A stretch of DNA of 33,363 nucleotides from Streptomyces sp. MBT53 (GTDB lineage: Bacteria > Actinomycetota > Actinomycetes > Streptomycetales > Streptomycetaceae): NCBI RefSeq assembly GCF_016654115.1, contig NZ_JAEQAZ010000099.1:1-33363 (forward strand), given 5' to 3'. The notes beneath the pieces are model-generated. The model was not told the origin of the DNA. It searched no databases and saw only the letters and a list, made by a program, of their open reading frames with translations. Below are positions 7,422-15,174 of this stretch, in pieces. How positions within the stretch are numbered: the stretch's first letter is position 1; the number at the start of each line of letters is the position of its first letter. Position numbers and translations under genes: made by a program.

Positions 7422-9824
7422 GTGGACATTCAGCGCCGGGTCGTGGAAGTGCTGGCCGACTGCGGCCTTGGCGCCCGACCGCGATGGCGAAGCGCCTCAG
7501 GGTTCCTGATCGACGGACGGCATGTGCTCACCTCGGGTCATGCCGCCGTCGAGGGCGAGTTGACCGTTCGACGTCCTGGTGGTGCACCCGGTGCACCCAA
7601 GGAGGAGTGGCCTGCGGAACGGCTCCTCGTCGGCGACCTCACACGCGCCGACCTCGCGATTCTCACCCTCGGCCAGGACGTCGAACCACTCCCGAGGATC
7701 GGGTACGCCCAGGTGGCGCGCCACTCACCGCAACCGGCCGTGGTCGAAGCCTGCAGTGCGATCGGATTCCCGAGGTTCATGGAGCACGGCCGTGCTGGGG
7801 AAATGGTCCGCGACACCGCGCAGGTGGAGGGGCGCATCCCCACGTCGCAGAACCTGATATCAGGGCTGCTCACCCTGCGGACGACGCACACTCCGCTGCC
7901 GCTGCCGGCCACGCACACCGGACTCGCGGAGTCGCCGTGGTCGGGGATGTCCGGCGCGGCGGTTCTGGCCGATGGGAGGGTCCTCGGAGTTGTGTCCGAG
8001 CACGCACCGCGCCAGGGTGCCTCTGATCTCACCATCGTTCCCGTCAACTTGATCGCCACTCTTACCGACGCGGCCTCCTGGTGGCGGATCCTCGGTGTCG
8101 AGCCCGCGCACCTCCCCATCCTGCCCGGGCCGGCCGCCGCCGGTGCCGGACCCGGCACCGGGAGGGCGATCCGGCTCAAGGTCCGGGACACGAGAGCGCG
8201 CCGTCTCGGAGTCCACGCCGCGATCCAGGCGCCCGGCACGCCGGACGAGTTGCCGCCGTACGTACCCCGTACGTTCGATTCCGAGCTTCGGGAGGCGATC
8301 CGGAGGGGGAAGACGGAGGGATGCTTCGTCCTGCTGCTGGGCGGTTCCTCCGTGGGCAAGACGCGCAGTCTGTACGAGGCGGCGCAGGCCGAGTTGAAGG
8401 ACTGGTGGCTCGTCTTTCCCGACCGCACCGACCTTCGGGTTCTGTGGGAGCTCGTGGACCTCCCCGGTCAGGAGACGATCGTCTGGCTCGATGACATCCA
8501 GCGCTACCTGGGCGAGGCGAGCGAACTCACGCCGAATCTGGTCCGCGCACTCCTTCAGACCGGGGCCGTCATCCTTGGGACGATCTGGCCGGAAGACTAT
8601 GACCGACATGTCCCTTCGATATTTCACGCACGAGAGGTCAGGTCCAAGGACACGGAACTGCTCGGCCTCGCCCACAGGATCTCAGTGAGCGGCACTCTCG
8701 ACGAATCCGAGAACGAACAGGCAAGAGAGGCCGCACAGTTCGACCCACGGATCAGGCTGGCTTTGAGCACCCCCGACAACGGAATGACACAGTTGCTCGC
8801 CGCCGGCCCACAGTTGCTGAACAGCTGGCTCCAAGCACCAAGTCCATATGCGAAATACGTCATCACAGCCGCGGTCGACGCACGCCGCTTGGGAGTTGAA
8901 GGTCCGCTGCCCAAGGAATTCCTGGCTGAAACCGTACCGTCATATCTTTCGGCACATGAGAAGGCGAAAGCCCCGCACGACTGGCTGGAGCAGGCGTTGG
9001 CGTTCGCTTCAAAGCCCACGCATGGGGCAACATCGGCCCTGGCACCCCATGGTTCGAAGATGAGTGTCATCGATGGCTACCGGGCGGCGGACTTCCTCGT
9101 CCAGCACGCGGCACACGCGCAAGACGGACGGTTGCCCGTCCTGTCGATGCCGCTGTGGGACGCCCTCGCGCGGCACACCATCGCGGCCGGAGACCGCGCC
9201 TGGCTGGCCTCCAACGCGGAGTACAGGGGCTTTTACCGCATCGCGGTCGCACTGACCAGGCCGGCGGCGGAGACCGACCAGCGCGCCTACGAAGTGTTGG
9301 CTCGCTGCCTTGCGAGCAAAGGCCGTCTCGACGAGGTCAAAGCACTCTGTCTGCCACGAGCCGAGGCCGGAGAAGCCTACGCCATGGACGCTCTGTCGAT
9401 GGCCCACCAAATCAGAGGACAGGACAGAGAGTCCAGTAAATGGCGGGAAAGAGCGCAAGAGGCCGGCGGGAGCCACTTCTACGGATTGCGCCAACATATG
9501 CGCGAGGACATCCAGGATGTCATGTGGCTGCTCGACGATCCGGATGTGTATGACGAGTACTTTGGAGGGCAGGCTCCGGACAGTGAACCGAACGATCCGT
9601 ACACAATCATCGTGCTCGCAAGCAAACTTCAGGACGAGAGACGTTTCGCCGAGGCTGAGCGGCATCTGCGCCGTGGAATCAGCTTGGGCACGGGTAGAGG
9701 GCTCGCGCTCTACACCTGCCTCAGATGGCACTTTCAGAGAACCGGCCAGAAGAAAGAATTGAAACGCCTTGAGCGCTATGGCCTGGAGCCGGACGGAACG
9801 ACGTCATCCAACTGGTTCGAGTGA
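7422..9824 (+). CDS. Trypsin-like protease / P-loop NTPase / helical-repeat protein
   Basis: An 800-aa multidomain protein. Residues ~1-230 are a trypsin-like serine protease with the full triad visible: His40 in LTSGHA, Asp77 in TRADLAIL, Ser177 in SGMSGAAV. A linker leads to a P-loop NTPase with Walker A GGSSVGKT (307-314) and Walker B IVWLDD (353-358). The C-terminal third is alpha-helical with TPR/Sel1-like helix pairs (AYEVLARCLASKGRLDEVKALC; AERHLRRGISLGTGRGLALY). The GTG at 7422 behind GGAGG (7411-7415) is the start. The architecture matches STAND-like signalling proteins in which NTP binding and a repeat sensor control an effector, here a protease. No signal peptide, so it acts in the cytoplasm. 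Its companion is the Trypco2 protein upstream. The target and trigger are unknown. Confidence 0.88.
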   Translation: MDIQRRVVEVLADCGLGARPRWRSASGFLIDGRHVLTSGHAAVEGELTVRRPGGAPGAPKEEWPAERLLVGDLTRADLAILTLGQDVEPLPRIGYAQVARHSPQPAVVEACSAIGFPRFMEHGRAGEMVRDTAQVEGRIPTSQNLISGLLTLRTTHTPLPLPATHTGLAESPWSGMSGAAVLADGRVLGVVSEHAPRQGASDLTIVPVNLIATLTDAASWWRILGVEPAHLPILPGPAAAGAGPGTGRAIRLKVRDTRARRLGVHAAIQAPGTPDELPPYVPRTFDSELREAIRRGKTEGCFVLLLGGSSVGKTRSLYEAAQAELKDWWLVFPDRTDLRVLWELVDLPGQETIVWLDDIQRYLGEASELTPNLVRALLQTGAVILGTIWPEDYDRHVPSIFHAREVRSKDTELLGLAHRISVSGTLDESENEQAREAAQFDPRIRLALSTPDNGMTQLLAAGPQLLNSWLQAPSPYAKYVITAAVDARRLGVEGPLPKEFLAETVPSYLSAHEKAKAPHDWLEQALAFASKPTHGATSALAPHGSKMSVIDGYRAADFLVQHAAHAQDGRLPVLSMPLWDALARHTIAAGDRAWLASNAEYRGFYRIAVALTRPAAETDQRAYEVLARCLASKGRLDEVKALCLPRAEAGEAYAMDALSMAHQIRGQDRESSKWRERAQEAGGSHFYGLRQHMREDIQDVMWLLDDPDVYDEYFGGQAPDSEPNDPYTIIVLASKLQDERRFAEAERHLRRGISLGTGRGLALYTCLRWHFQRTGQKKELKRLERYGLEPDGTTSSNWFE

Positions 9825-9825
9825 T

Positions 9826-10480
9826 GGGCCGAGGACGTTCAACAGGTCCAGTTTGTCGTGGCTTTCGGGTGCCCGGTGTCGCGGTGAAGACGAGCACGGA
9901 CTGGGACTGGTCGGGGTCCGGCAGGTTCTGGCAGAACAGGTAGAGGCGTACGACCTGCGGGTGGACGAACCGTTTGGCGTCGCTCCAGCGCCCGCCGGCC
10001 TCCTTCCGGTCCCACACAACGCCGCGAACAGGATGAGGCGCAGCAGACTCGCCACGACACCGGCGGCCCGCGACCGGGGCCGTTCCCTGGTGGCCACGGT
10101 CCTCAACAGGGCAACGTTCACACGGCTGTTGAGGACGTGGTCGGCGGGGAGGTACCGCTCGCGGGCGGTCGGATCGGTGGACCAGCGGTGGGAGGCGGTG
10201 CGGGCGCTCCGGTGTAGTGGGTCTGTTCGCCGAGCAGGGCGACGGCGGGCGGCATCTGCAGCAGGGTCTCGCCGAGGGGGCCCATGACCTGTGCCGGGGT
10301 GTCCTGCAGCCGGTCCAGGATGCGCATGAGTCCCGGGTTGACGTGCTCGCCTCGCAGATGCCGGTGCGGTGTGCGGTGTCCGCGCAGCAGGAACAGAGGC
10401 TCGCGCTCGTCCGGGATGAGGCGCAGTCCGCGGGCGATGGCCGCCGCCATCTGGCCGCCGGGCGGTGGCCGCGGTGAACC
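9826..10480 (-). pseudogene. Remnant of an XRE regulator with MmyB-like ligand-binding domain
   Basis: Pieces of one protein are scattered over three frames on the minus strand. In order they are AAAIARGLRLIPDEREPLFLL with LMRILDRLQDTPAQVMGPLG (10450 to about 10215), HRWSTDPTARERYLPADH with SRAAGVVASLLRL (about 10200-10040), GGRWSDAKRFVHPQV with LPDPDQSQSVLVFTATPGT (about 10010-9870), and ESHDKLDLLNVLG (to about 9830). Together these are a standard MmyB-like domain as found C-terminal to XRE helix-turn-helix regulators. At least three frameshifts separate the pieces and the N-terminal helix-turn-helix is missing or unrecognisable, so this is a pseudogene. It marks the start of a decayed stretch that continues to about 12375. 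Confidence 0.85.
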
Positions 10481-10626
10481 GCACCTGGAACTGCAGCGAC
10501 GGCTGACCGCGTCGGGCAGCCGGGTGAAGTCGGTGCTTGCCTAGGCGTGTGCGGCCAGAGAGGCCGTCAGGATCCCGGGGTGGGCGAGTCCTACGGCCAG
10601 GACGTCGACGTGCGGGAAGCGGCCCC
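10481..10626. other. Unassigned spacer between two pseudogenes
   Basis: About 146 bp between the regulator remnant and the frameshifted kinase. In the minus direction parts can be read as an open frame (for example VLASTDFTRLPDAVSRR), but I cannot assign it to a family. It is probably residual sequence from deletions that removed the helix-turn-helix part of the MmyB-type regulator. No promoter or terminator is evident. Confidence 0.4.
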
Positions 10627-12058
10627 TCAGCCGTCTCGCCCTACCAGCCTCGACCCGTCCACCGTGAATCCCACCGCAGCGCCGCCCCCCGTCCACGTCC
10701 CCGCGAACACGGTCCCGCCATGCGCCTCGGCCACATCCCGGACGATGGCGAGGCCCAGTCCGGAGCCGGGGACCGCGCGGGCGGTGTCGGCGCGGTAGAA
10801 GCGGTCGAAGACGCGCGGGGCGTCGGCGGCGGTGATGCCCGGTCCGCGGTCGGCGACGGTGATCTCGCCCCGGCGGACACGCACTTCGATGGGTGCATGG
10901 TCGTCGGGAGCGAACTTGGCCGCATTCTCCAGCAGGTTGCCCACCGCGCGTTCGAGCGCTTGGGGTCGGCCGTGGACCACAGTGTCGTCGGCGTCGACAC
11001 GGACGAGGCGGCCGGTGCGTGCGACGGGCGGCGCGACGGGCCGACTCGCCTAGTTCCACGACCTGTTCGGGTTCGTCCCGGCCACAGGCCAGTGCCAGTT
11101 CGACCAACTCGTCGACCAGGTGGGTAAGTTCGCGGGTCTCGCCCTCGACGTCATCGAGCAGCCGGTCCCGGGCGTCCGGAGAGAGTTCGGCGACGCGGCG
11201 CAGTACGTCCGCATTGATACGCAGGCTGGTCAGCGGTGTCCGCAGCTCATGGGCGGCATCCCGCACCAGCCGGTCCTGCGCCTCCCGCGCGGCGGCCAGC
11301 CGATCGAGCATCCGCCCGAACGACACGGAAAGCCGCCCGACTTCGCCGAACCGTCCGACTCGCTCTCGCCGACTGGCCACACGACCATCCAACAGCCCAC
11401 CGTCGTCCGGTCCGCCACCAGCCCTTCCCTCCGCACTGACCTCCTCCGCCGCCTCCGCCAACCGCACCAGCCGCCTCGTGATCCGTCGTGCGAGCAGCCA
11501 TCCCGCGCCCGCCGCGACGAGCATGACGGCGAGGCTCGCGGCGGCGATCTCCCTCGCCATGCCGCCCAGCACGAAGTGCGTCTGGTCGACCGGCACCGCG
11601 ACCTGGAGCGCGCCCCGGCCGCCGCCCAGCGCGGTGGTCAGCTGGCGCTGTGTGGCGTGGCCGACGACGACCTCCGTGACGTAGGACTGGCCGCGTGAGC
11701 CCGACGCGGCGAGTGCGCGGGTGGTGTCGGAGACGGGCAGCGGTACCGGTGGGCCGCCGAGGCGGGTGGTGGTGCCGTGGGTGGCCACGGACTGAACGGT
11801 GACCTCGCGCGGGGGTTCGTCCCGGGGGCCCGGCCGGTCGGGTCCCGGGTAGAGGTCGGAGCCCTCGGTGACCGCGCCGGACAGCGCCGGTGTCCCGTCC
11901 CCGGCCAGCGCCACCGTCGCCGACCGCAGGGTCCGGTCGATCTCGGCAATGACCCGGTCGGCGGCGGCCCGGTAGCTCAACACCCCGACCAGCAGCGCCA
12001 CTACGGCCCCCACGGCGACAAAGGAGACCGCGAACCGCGAGCGCAGACTCACCCCCAC
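10627..12058 (-). pseudogene. Sensor histidine kinase, frameshifted
   Basis: An EnvZ/BaeS-type membrane histidine kinase (~476 aa if repaired). The N-terminus has a transmembrane helix (FAVSFVAVGAVVALLVGVLS), an extracellular sensor region to about residue 165, and a second membrane helix (IAAASLAVMLVAAGAGWLLA). A HAMP linker and the HisKA box RDAAHELRTPLTSLR with its phosphoacceptor His follow. The HATPase_c part (N-box GNLLENAAKF, DRGPGI, GSGLGLAIV) lies in another frame. Removing one base from the GGG run at 11026-11028 (plus strand) rejoins the frames. The start is a GTG at 12058, 18 bp after the upstream regulator fragment. With its partner regulator truncated, this two-component system is probably dead even if the frameshift were an assembly error. 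Confidence 0.87.
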
Positions 12059-12076
12059 CAGAACCCCGATCTCACG

Positions 12077-12373
12077 TCATGACCGCGGCACCGCGCACCC
12101 CACGCCCCGTACGGTGTGGATCAGCTCCGGCGCCCCGGCCTCGGCCAGCTTGCGCCGCAGGTAACCGACGCATTCCGCAAGATTCTTGACGTCGACACCG
12201 GCCTCCGGCCCCCACACCCGCCGGTAGAGCTCGGCATGGTCCAACATGAGCCCCTCGTTGCGCCCCAGCAGCTCCAGCAGGTCGAACTCGGTTCTCGACA
12301 GCGGCAGTTCGGCCCCGGACCACCAAACGCGCCGGGCCGCGGTCGCCCGGAGCATGGCCCCCGGAACGTCCAA
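12077..12373 (-). pseudogene. OmpR-family response regulator fragment (receiver domain lost)
   Basis: Only the C-terminal winged-helix DNA-binding domain of an OmpR/PhoB-type regulator remains (about 98 residues): ELPLSRTEFDLLELLGRNEG, HAELYRRVWG, VKNLAECVGYLRRKL, IHTVRGVGCAV. An in-frame TAG stop lies directly upstream at 12374-12376, and the plus-strand dioxygenase begins within 90 bp, so the ~120-residue receiver domain with its phosphoacceptor Asp is absent. The remnant sits 18 bp before the frameshifted kinase, the normal order for a two-component operon, so the deletion removed the operon's head. Translation from an internal ATG (12355) could still make a lone DNA-binding domain, which cannot be excluded. 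Confidence 0.87.
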
Positions 12374-12461
12374 CTAGGTTGTCTCACAGCAAACTTGACG
12401 ATAGGTCACTTTACCAACCACACAGCTGGCCAACAGGATCCTTACCTAGGATGCCGTGTCC

Positions 12462-13229
12462 ATGACAGAAAATGGAGCAGGAACCAACCCGATCGGGCGC
12501 CGCACCGTACTGATCGCCACCGGCACCACGGCCGCCGTACTGGCCGTGGGCGCCGCCGCGCCCGAAGCCCCCACAACCCCCACCACCACCGCCGCAGAAG
12601 CCGCGGCCGCGGCCGTCTGCACCCTCACCAAGGAGATGACCGAAGGCCCCTACTACCTCGACGGCGCCCTGGTCCGCGCCAACGTCACCGAGGGCAAGGC
12701 CGGCATCCCGCTCAAGCTGGCCCTCACCGTCGTGAACGACAGCACCTGCGCCGTGATCCCCAACGCGCTCGTCGAGATCTGGCACTGCGACGCGCTCGGC
12801 GAGTACTCCGGCTACGTCGGCAACAACGGCCACAGCGAAGCGGACGACGGCACCTTCCTGCGCGGCGGCGTCCTGACGAACGCCGCCGGACTCGCCAACA
12901 TCACCACGATCTACCCGGGTTGGTACCGGGGCCGCTGCGTGCACATCCACGTCAAGGTGCACACCGGCGTCACGCTCACCTCGAACGGCTCGTTCACCGG
13001 CGGCCAGGAACTCCACACGGGCCAGCTGTTCATCGACGAGACGATCACCACCGCCGTCGCCAAGATCTCGCCGTACTCGACCAACACGGTCACCCGCACC
13101 ACCCTCGCGCAGGACTCGATCTACGACGAGGGAGGCGCCGCGTCCGGCCTCATGACCCTTACCGCGCTGGGCAGTTCGACCTCGTCGGGCTACACCGGCA
13201 CGCTGACCCTCGGCGTCCAGCAGAGCTGA
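12462..13229 (+). CDS. Secreted intradiol ring-cleavage dioxygenase-like protein (copy 1)
   Basis: A 255-aa protein of the protocatechuate 3,4-dioxygenase/catechol 1,2-dioxygenase fold. A Tat-type leader (IGRRTVLIATG, then an Ala-rich h-region) indicates export as a folded metalloprotein. All four non-haem Fe(III) ligands are visible: Tyr115 (ALGEYSGY), Tyr155 (PGWY), His161 and His163 (VHIHV). The family opens catechol-type rings with O2; secreted Streptomyces members have been linked to lignin-derived aromatics. There is no carbohydrate-binding module here. The ATG at 12462 was chosen; a GTG at 12456 nearer the AGGA site is an alternative. It is a paralogue of the protein at 14265, and both flank a DUF4360 gene. 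It ends at octamer repeats and a strong terminator. Confidence 0.9.
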   Translation: MTENGAGTNPIGRRTVLIATGTTAAVLAVGAAAPEAPTTPTTTAAEAAAAAVCTLTKEMTEGPYYLDGALVRANVTEGKAGIPLKLALTVVNDSTCAVIPNALVEIWHCDALGEYSGYVGNNGHSEADDGTFLRGGVLTNAAGLANITTIYPGWYRGRCVHIHVKVHTGVTLTSNGSFTGGQELHTGQLFIDETITTAVAKISPYSTNTVTRTTLAQDSIYDEGGAASGLMTLTALGSSTSSGYTGTLTLGVQQS

Positions 13230-13233
13230 GCCC

Positions 13234-13280
13234 AAGGGCCCAAGGGCCTAAGGGCCTAAGGGCCTAAGGGCCTAAGGGCC
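13234..13280 (+). repeat. Tandem octamer repeat AAGGGCCT
   Basis: Five full 8-bp units and a partial one follow directly after the dioxygenase stop: AAGGGCCC, then four AAGGGCCT, then AAGGGCC. Period and sequence are regular, so this looks like slipped-strand expansion. It abuts the terminator stem at 13283 and may vary in copy number among strains. Confidence 0.9.
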
Positions 13281-13282
13281 AA

Positions 13283-13316
13283 GGGGGTGGCCCGCGGTGC
13301 GACACGGGCCACCCCC
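13283..13316. terminator. Bidirectional terminator hairpin between convergent genes
   Basis: A perfect 12-bp stem, GGGGGTGGCCCG (13283-13294) with CGGGCCACCCCC (13305-13316), encloses a 10-nt loop. There is no long T-run, as usual in Streptomyces. It lies between the stops of the dioxygenase (13229) and the convergent DUF4360 gene (13325) and can serve both. Confidence 0.85.
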
Positions 13317-13324
13317 ACCTCACC

Positions 13325-13981
13325 TCAGGAGGCCGGGCACTCCTTCCACGCCATGTGGTAGATCGTGCTGATGTCGCCGTCCGTCGAGTCCATGGTCATG
13401 AAGCTGACCGCGCTGGACGACGAGGTGCCGGCGGCGACCCGCAGCTCCGTGTTGATGTTGAAGTTGCGCTGAACTCCACAGGGCGCCCAGACCAGTTGGG
13501 CCCAGTCGGTGCTGTCGGTCGCCTGCCAGTTGTCGTCGTAGGGGCCGCTGAACGGGTGGTTCTTGGCCACGGTGCTCGACGAGCCCTGGAAGTAGTACGA
13601 GGCCTTCTGCGCACCGCTCGCACCGCGCTGGAGCGAGGCGAAGCCGCGGTAGTCCACGCTCGCGATGGCGTAGGTGAAGCCCTGCGGGACGTGGACGACC
13701 AGGTTGAGCTGGCAGTTCTTGCGGAACGCCGTGGGGTCGGAGTTGCCGCCGACCTGGGCGAGATACGCGCTGTAGGTCACCGTGAAGGCGGTGTTGTCCT
13801 CGGAGACGGCGACCGCCGTGGTGCCCTGCGGGCAGCCCGAACCGTTCACGGTCGCGACGTTGATGACGATCTTGTCCGGCGGCGGGTCGTTGAAGACCGG
13901 CGACGACGAGTGCTGCGCGGACGGCAGCGCGGTGGCGAGCAGTGCGGCGACCGCACCACTCAGGAGGAGCCCACCAGGCAT
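13325..13981 (-). CDS. Secreted DUF4360 protein
   Basis: A 218-aa exported protein with a signal peptide (MPGGLLLSGAVAALLATALPSAQ) and a DUF4360 domain over nearly all of the mature part. Typical features are INVATVNGSGCPQGT, YSAYLAQVGG, FRKNCQLNLVVHVPQGFTYA and a Cys-containing C-terminus (WKECPAS). The mature chain has four cysteines (SGCP, KNCQ, APCG, KECP) that probably form two disulfides. The function of DUF4360 is unknown; members are abundant secreted proteins in actinomycetes and also occur in fungi. The start ATG at 13981 has an AAGGAG site. It is transcribed against the first dioxygenase and divergent from the second. Confidence 0.92.
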   Translation of the reverse strand: MPGGLLLSGAVAALLATALPSAQHSSSPVFNDPPPDKIVINVATVNGSGCPQGTTAVAVSEDNTAFTVTYSAYLAQVGGNSDPTAFRKNCQLNLVVHVPQGFTYAIASVDYRGFASLQRGASGAQKASYYFQGSSSTVAKNHPFSGPYDDNWQATDSTDWAQLVWAPCGVQRNFNINTELRVAAGTSSSSAVSFMTMDSTDGDISTIYHMAWKECPAS

Positions 13982-14021
13982 GGTTTCTCCTTGTGTTGGG
14001 GGGTGGCTGTGCCCCAGGCCC

Positions 14022-14049
14022 TTGAAGACCCAATCTTTGAAGAACCAAT
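14022..14049. repeat. 15-bp-period direct repeat upstream of the DUF4360 gene
   Basis: TTGAAGACCCAAT (14022-14034) and TTGAAGAACCAAT (14037-14049) differ at one of 13 positions and are spaced 15 bp apart, about one and a half helical turns. A third GAAG(T/A) element follows at about 14050 and 14061. The repeats lie 40-70 bp upstream of the DUF4360 start and could be activator or sigma-factor sites; no clear -10/-35 pair is seen. Confidence 0.5.
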
Positions 14050-14127
14050 GAAGTTCCTGTGAAGACCGACGGGGCGCTCGCATCGTAGGGAGCCGCACAG
14101 GGAGCGGTCAGGGCGAACTCAGGCCAT

Positions 14128-14224
14128 TCACAGTCGCGCCTTTCACACGCCCTCCACAGTGTGTGAACTCTGTGGAAATAAGCGGGCGTTGACCGATCCG
14201 TCCCCAGGCCCTTCACAGCCGCAC
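14128..14224. promoter_or_regulatory. Cluster of TTCACA/TGTGAA motifs in the divergent intergenic region
   Basis: The region between the DUF4360 and second dioxygenase genes holds at least four copies of a TTCACA(G/C)-type hexamer in either orientation (for example ATTCACAG, TTTCACAC, GTGTGTGAA, CTTCACAG) within 100 bp. Such clustering suggests binding sites for a regulator shared by the two divergent genes; none matches an operator I can name. Confidence 0.35.
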
Positions 14225-14264
14225 ATTAAGGAATTCTTCAGGTACGGCCCTAACTTCGCTGTCC

Positions 14265-15119
14265 ATGACGGGAAAACGAGAGCACAACGAGCAGCCCGAC
14301 CAACCAACCGCCCGGCACCGCCGCGACAAGGGGATGCAGCGCCGCCGGGTCCTGATCGGCGGTGGCACCGCGGCCCTGGCGGGAGGCCTGGTGGCAGCCG
14401 GCCTCGCCTCGGCCGACACGGTCACGAGCAGCACGACGGCCACCGACCAGGCGACCAGCACCGTCTCCACGGACGCGTCCGCGTCCGCGTCCGCATCCAC
14501 CGGCGTCTGCACCCTCACCGCCGAGGTCACCGAGGGGCCGTACTCGCTCGACGGCGCTCTCGTCCGCACGGACCTCAGAGAGGAGAAGGAGGGCGTCGAG
14601 GTCCAGTACACCTTCACCGTCGTGGACCAGGACAACGACTGCGCACCGCTGGCCGACGCCTTCGTCGAGCTCTGGCACTGCGACGCGCTCGGCGAGTACT
14701 CCGGCTACGTCGGCAAGAACGGCCACACCGAGGACGACGACGGCACCTTCCTGCGCGGCGGCCAACTGACCGACACCAGTGGGCAGGTGAGTCTGATCTC
14801 CATCTGGCCGGGGCACTACGTCTCGCGCGCCGTCCACGTCCATATGCGGGTGCACACGGGCGTGACGGTCGCCGACGGCACCTACACCGGCGGCACGGTC
14901 GTCCACACCGGCCAGTTGTTCTTCGACGCGGATCTCAACGAGAAGGTGCAGGCCACCTCGCCGTACTCGGACAACACCACCGCCGAGACGGTGCTCGCCG
15001 ACGACACGATCTACGACGACGGAGGGTCCGCGTCCGGCCTGCTCACCCTGACCGCGCTCGGCACCAGCGTCTCCGACGGCTACACGGCCACCCTGACCGT
15101 GGGCGTCAGCACTACTTGA
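14265..15119 (+). CDS. Secreted intradiol ring-cleavage dioxygenase-like protein (copy 2)
   Basis: A 284-aa paralogue of the protein at 12462. It has a longer N-region before a Tat-like motif (QRRRVLIGGG) and hydrophobic segment, then a low-complexity Ser/Thr/Ala linker including a (AS)n run coded by GCGTCC repeats. The catalytic domain keeps the Fe(III) ligands Tyr145 (ALGEYSGY), Tyr185 (PGHY), His191 and His193 (VHVHM). The blocks WHCDALGEYSGYVG and ADDGTFLRGG-like stretches are nearly identical to copy 1, pointing to a local duplication. It is probably an extracellular aromatic-ring-cleaving enzyme or divergent relative; substrate not predictable. No strong ribosome site precedes the ATG, so initiation may be weak or leaderless. 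Confidence 0.9.
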   Translation: MTGKREHNEQPDQPTARHRRDKGMQRRRVLIGGGTAALAGGLVAAGLASADTVTSSTTATDQATSTVSTDASASASASTGVCTLTAEVTEGPYSLDGALVRTDLREEKEGVEVQYTFTVVDQDNDCAPLADAFVELWHCDALGEYSGYVGKNGHTEDDDGTFLRGGQLTDTSGQVSLISIWPGHYVSRAVHVHMRVHTGVTVADGTYTGGTVVHTGQLFFDADLNEKVQATSPYSDNTTAETVLADDTIYDDGGSASGLLTLTALGTSVSDGYTATLTVGVSTT

Positions 15120-15145
15120 CCGGGAGGCAGTTGATCGCACCGCAC

Positions 15146-15165
15146 TGATCGGCGACCGCCGATCA
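15146..15165. terminator. Short hairpin after the second dioxygenase
   Basis: TGATCGGCG (15146-15154) pairs perfectly with CGCCGATCA (15157-15165), leaving a two-base gap (effectively a 4-nt loop with 8 bp). It lies 27 bp after the stop codon and is a plausible intrinsic terminator without a T-run. Confidence 0.65.
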
Positions 15166-15174
15166 CACCCTGAC

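Noticed and set aside
10541..10626. C-terminal extension of the kinase reading frame (PHVDVLAVGLAHPGILTASLAAHA)
   Set aside because: It is read in the wrong frame relative to the HATPase domain, which ends properly at 10627; no similarity recognised.
12350..12376. Insertion-sequence end at the truncated response regulator
   Set aside because: No terminal inverted repeats, target duplication or transposase fragments are visible around the junction; a simple deletion explains it.
13234..13280. CRISPR-like array
   Set aside because: The units are 8 bp with no spacers, so this is a simple tandem repeat.
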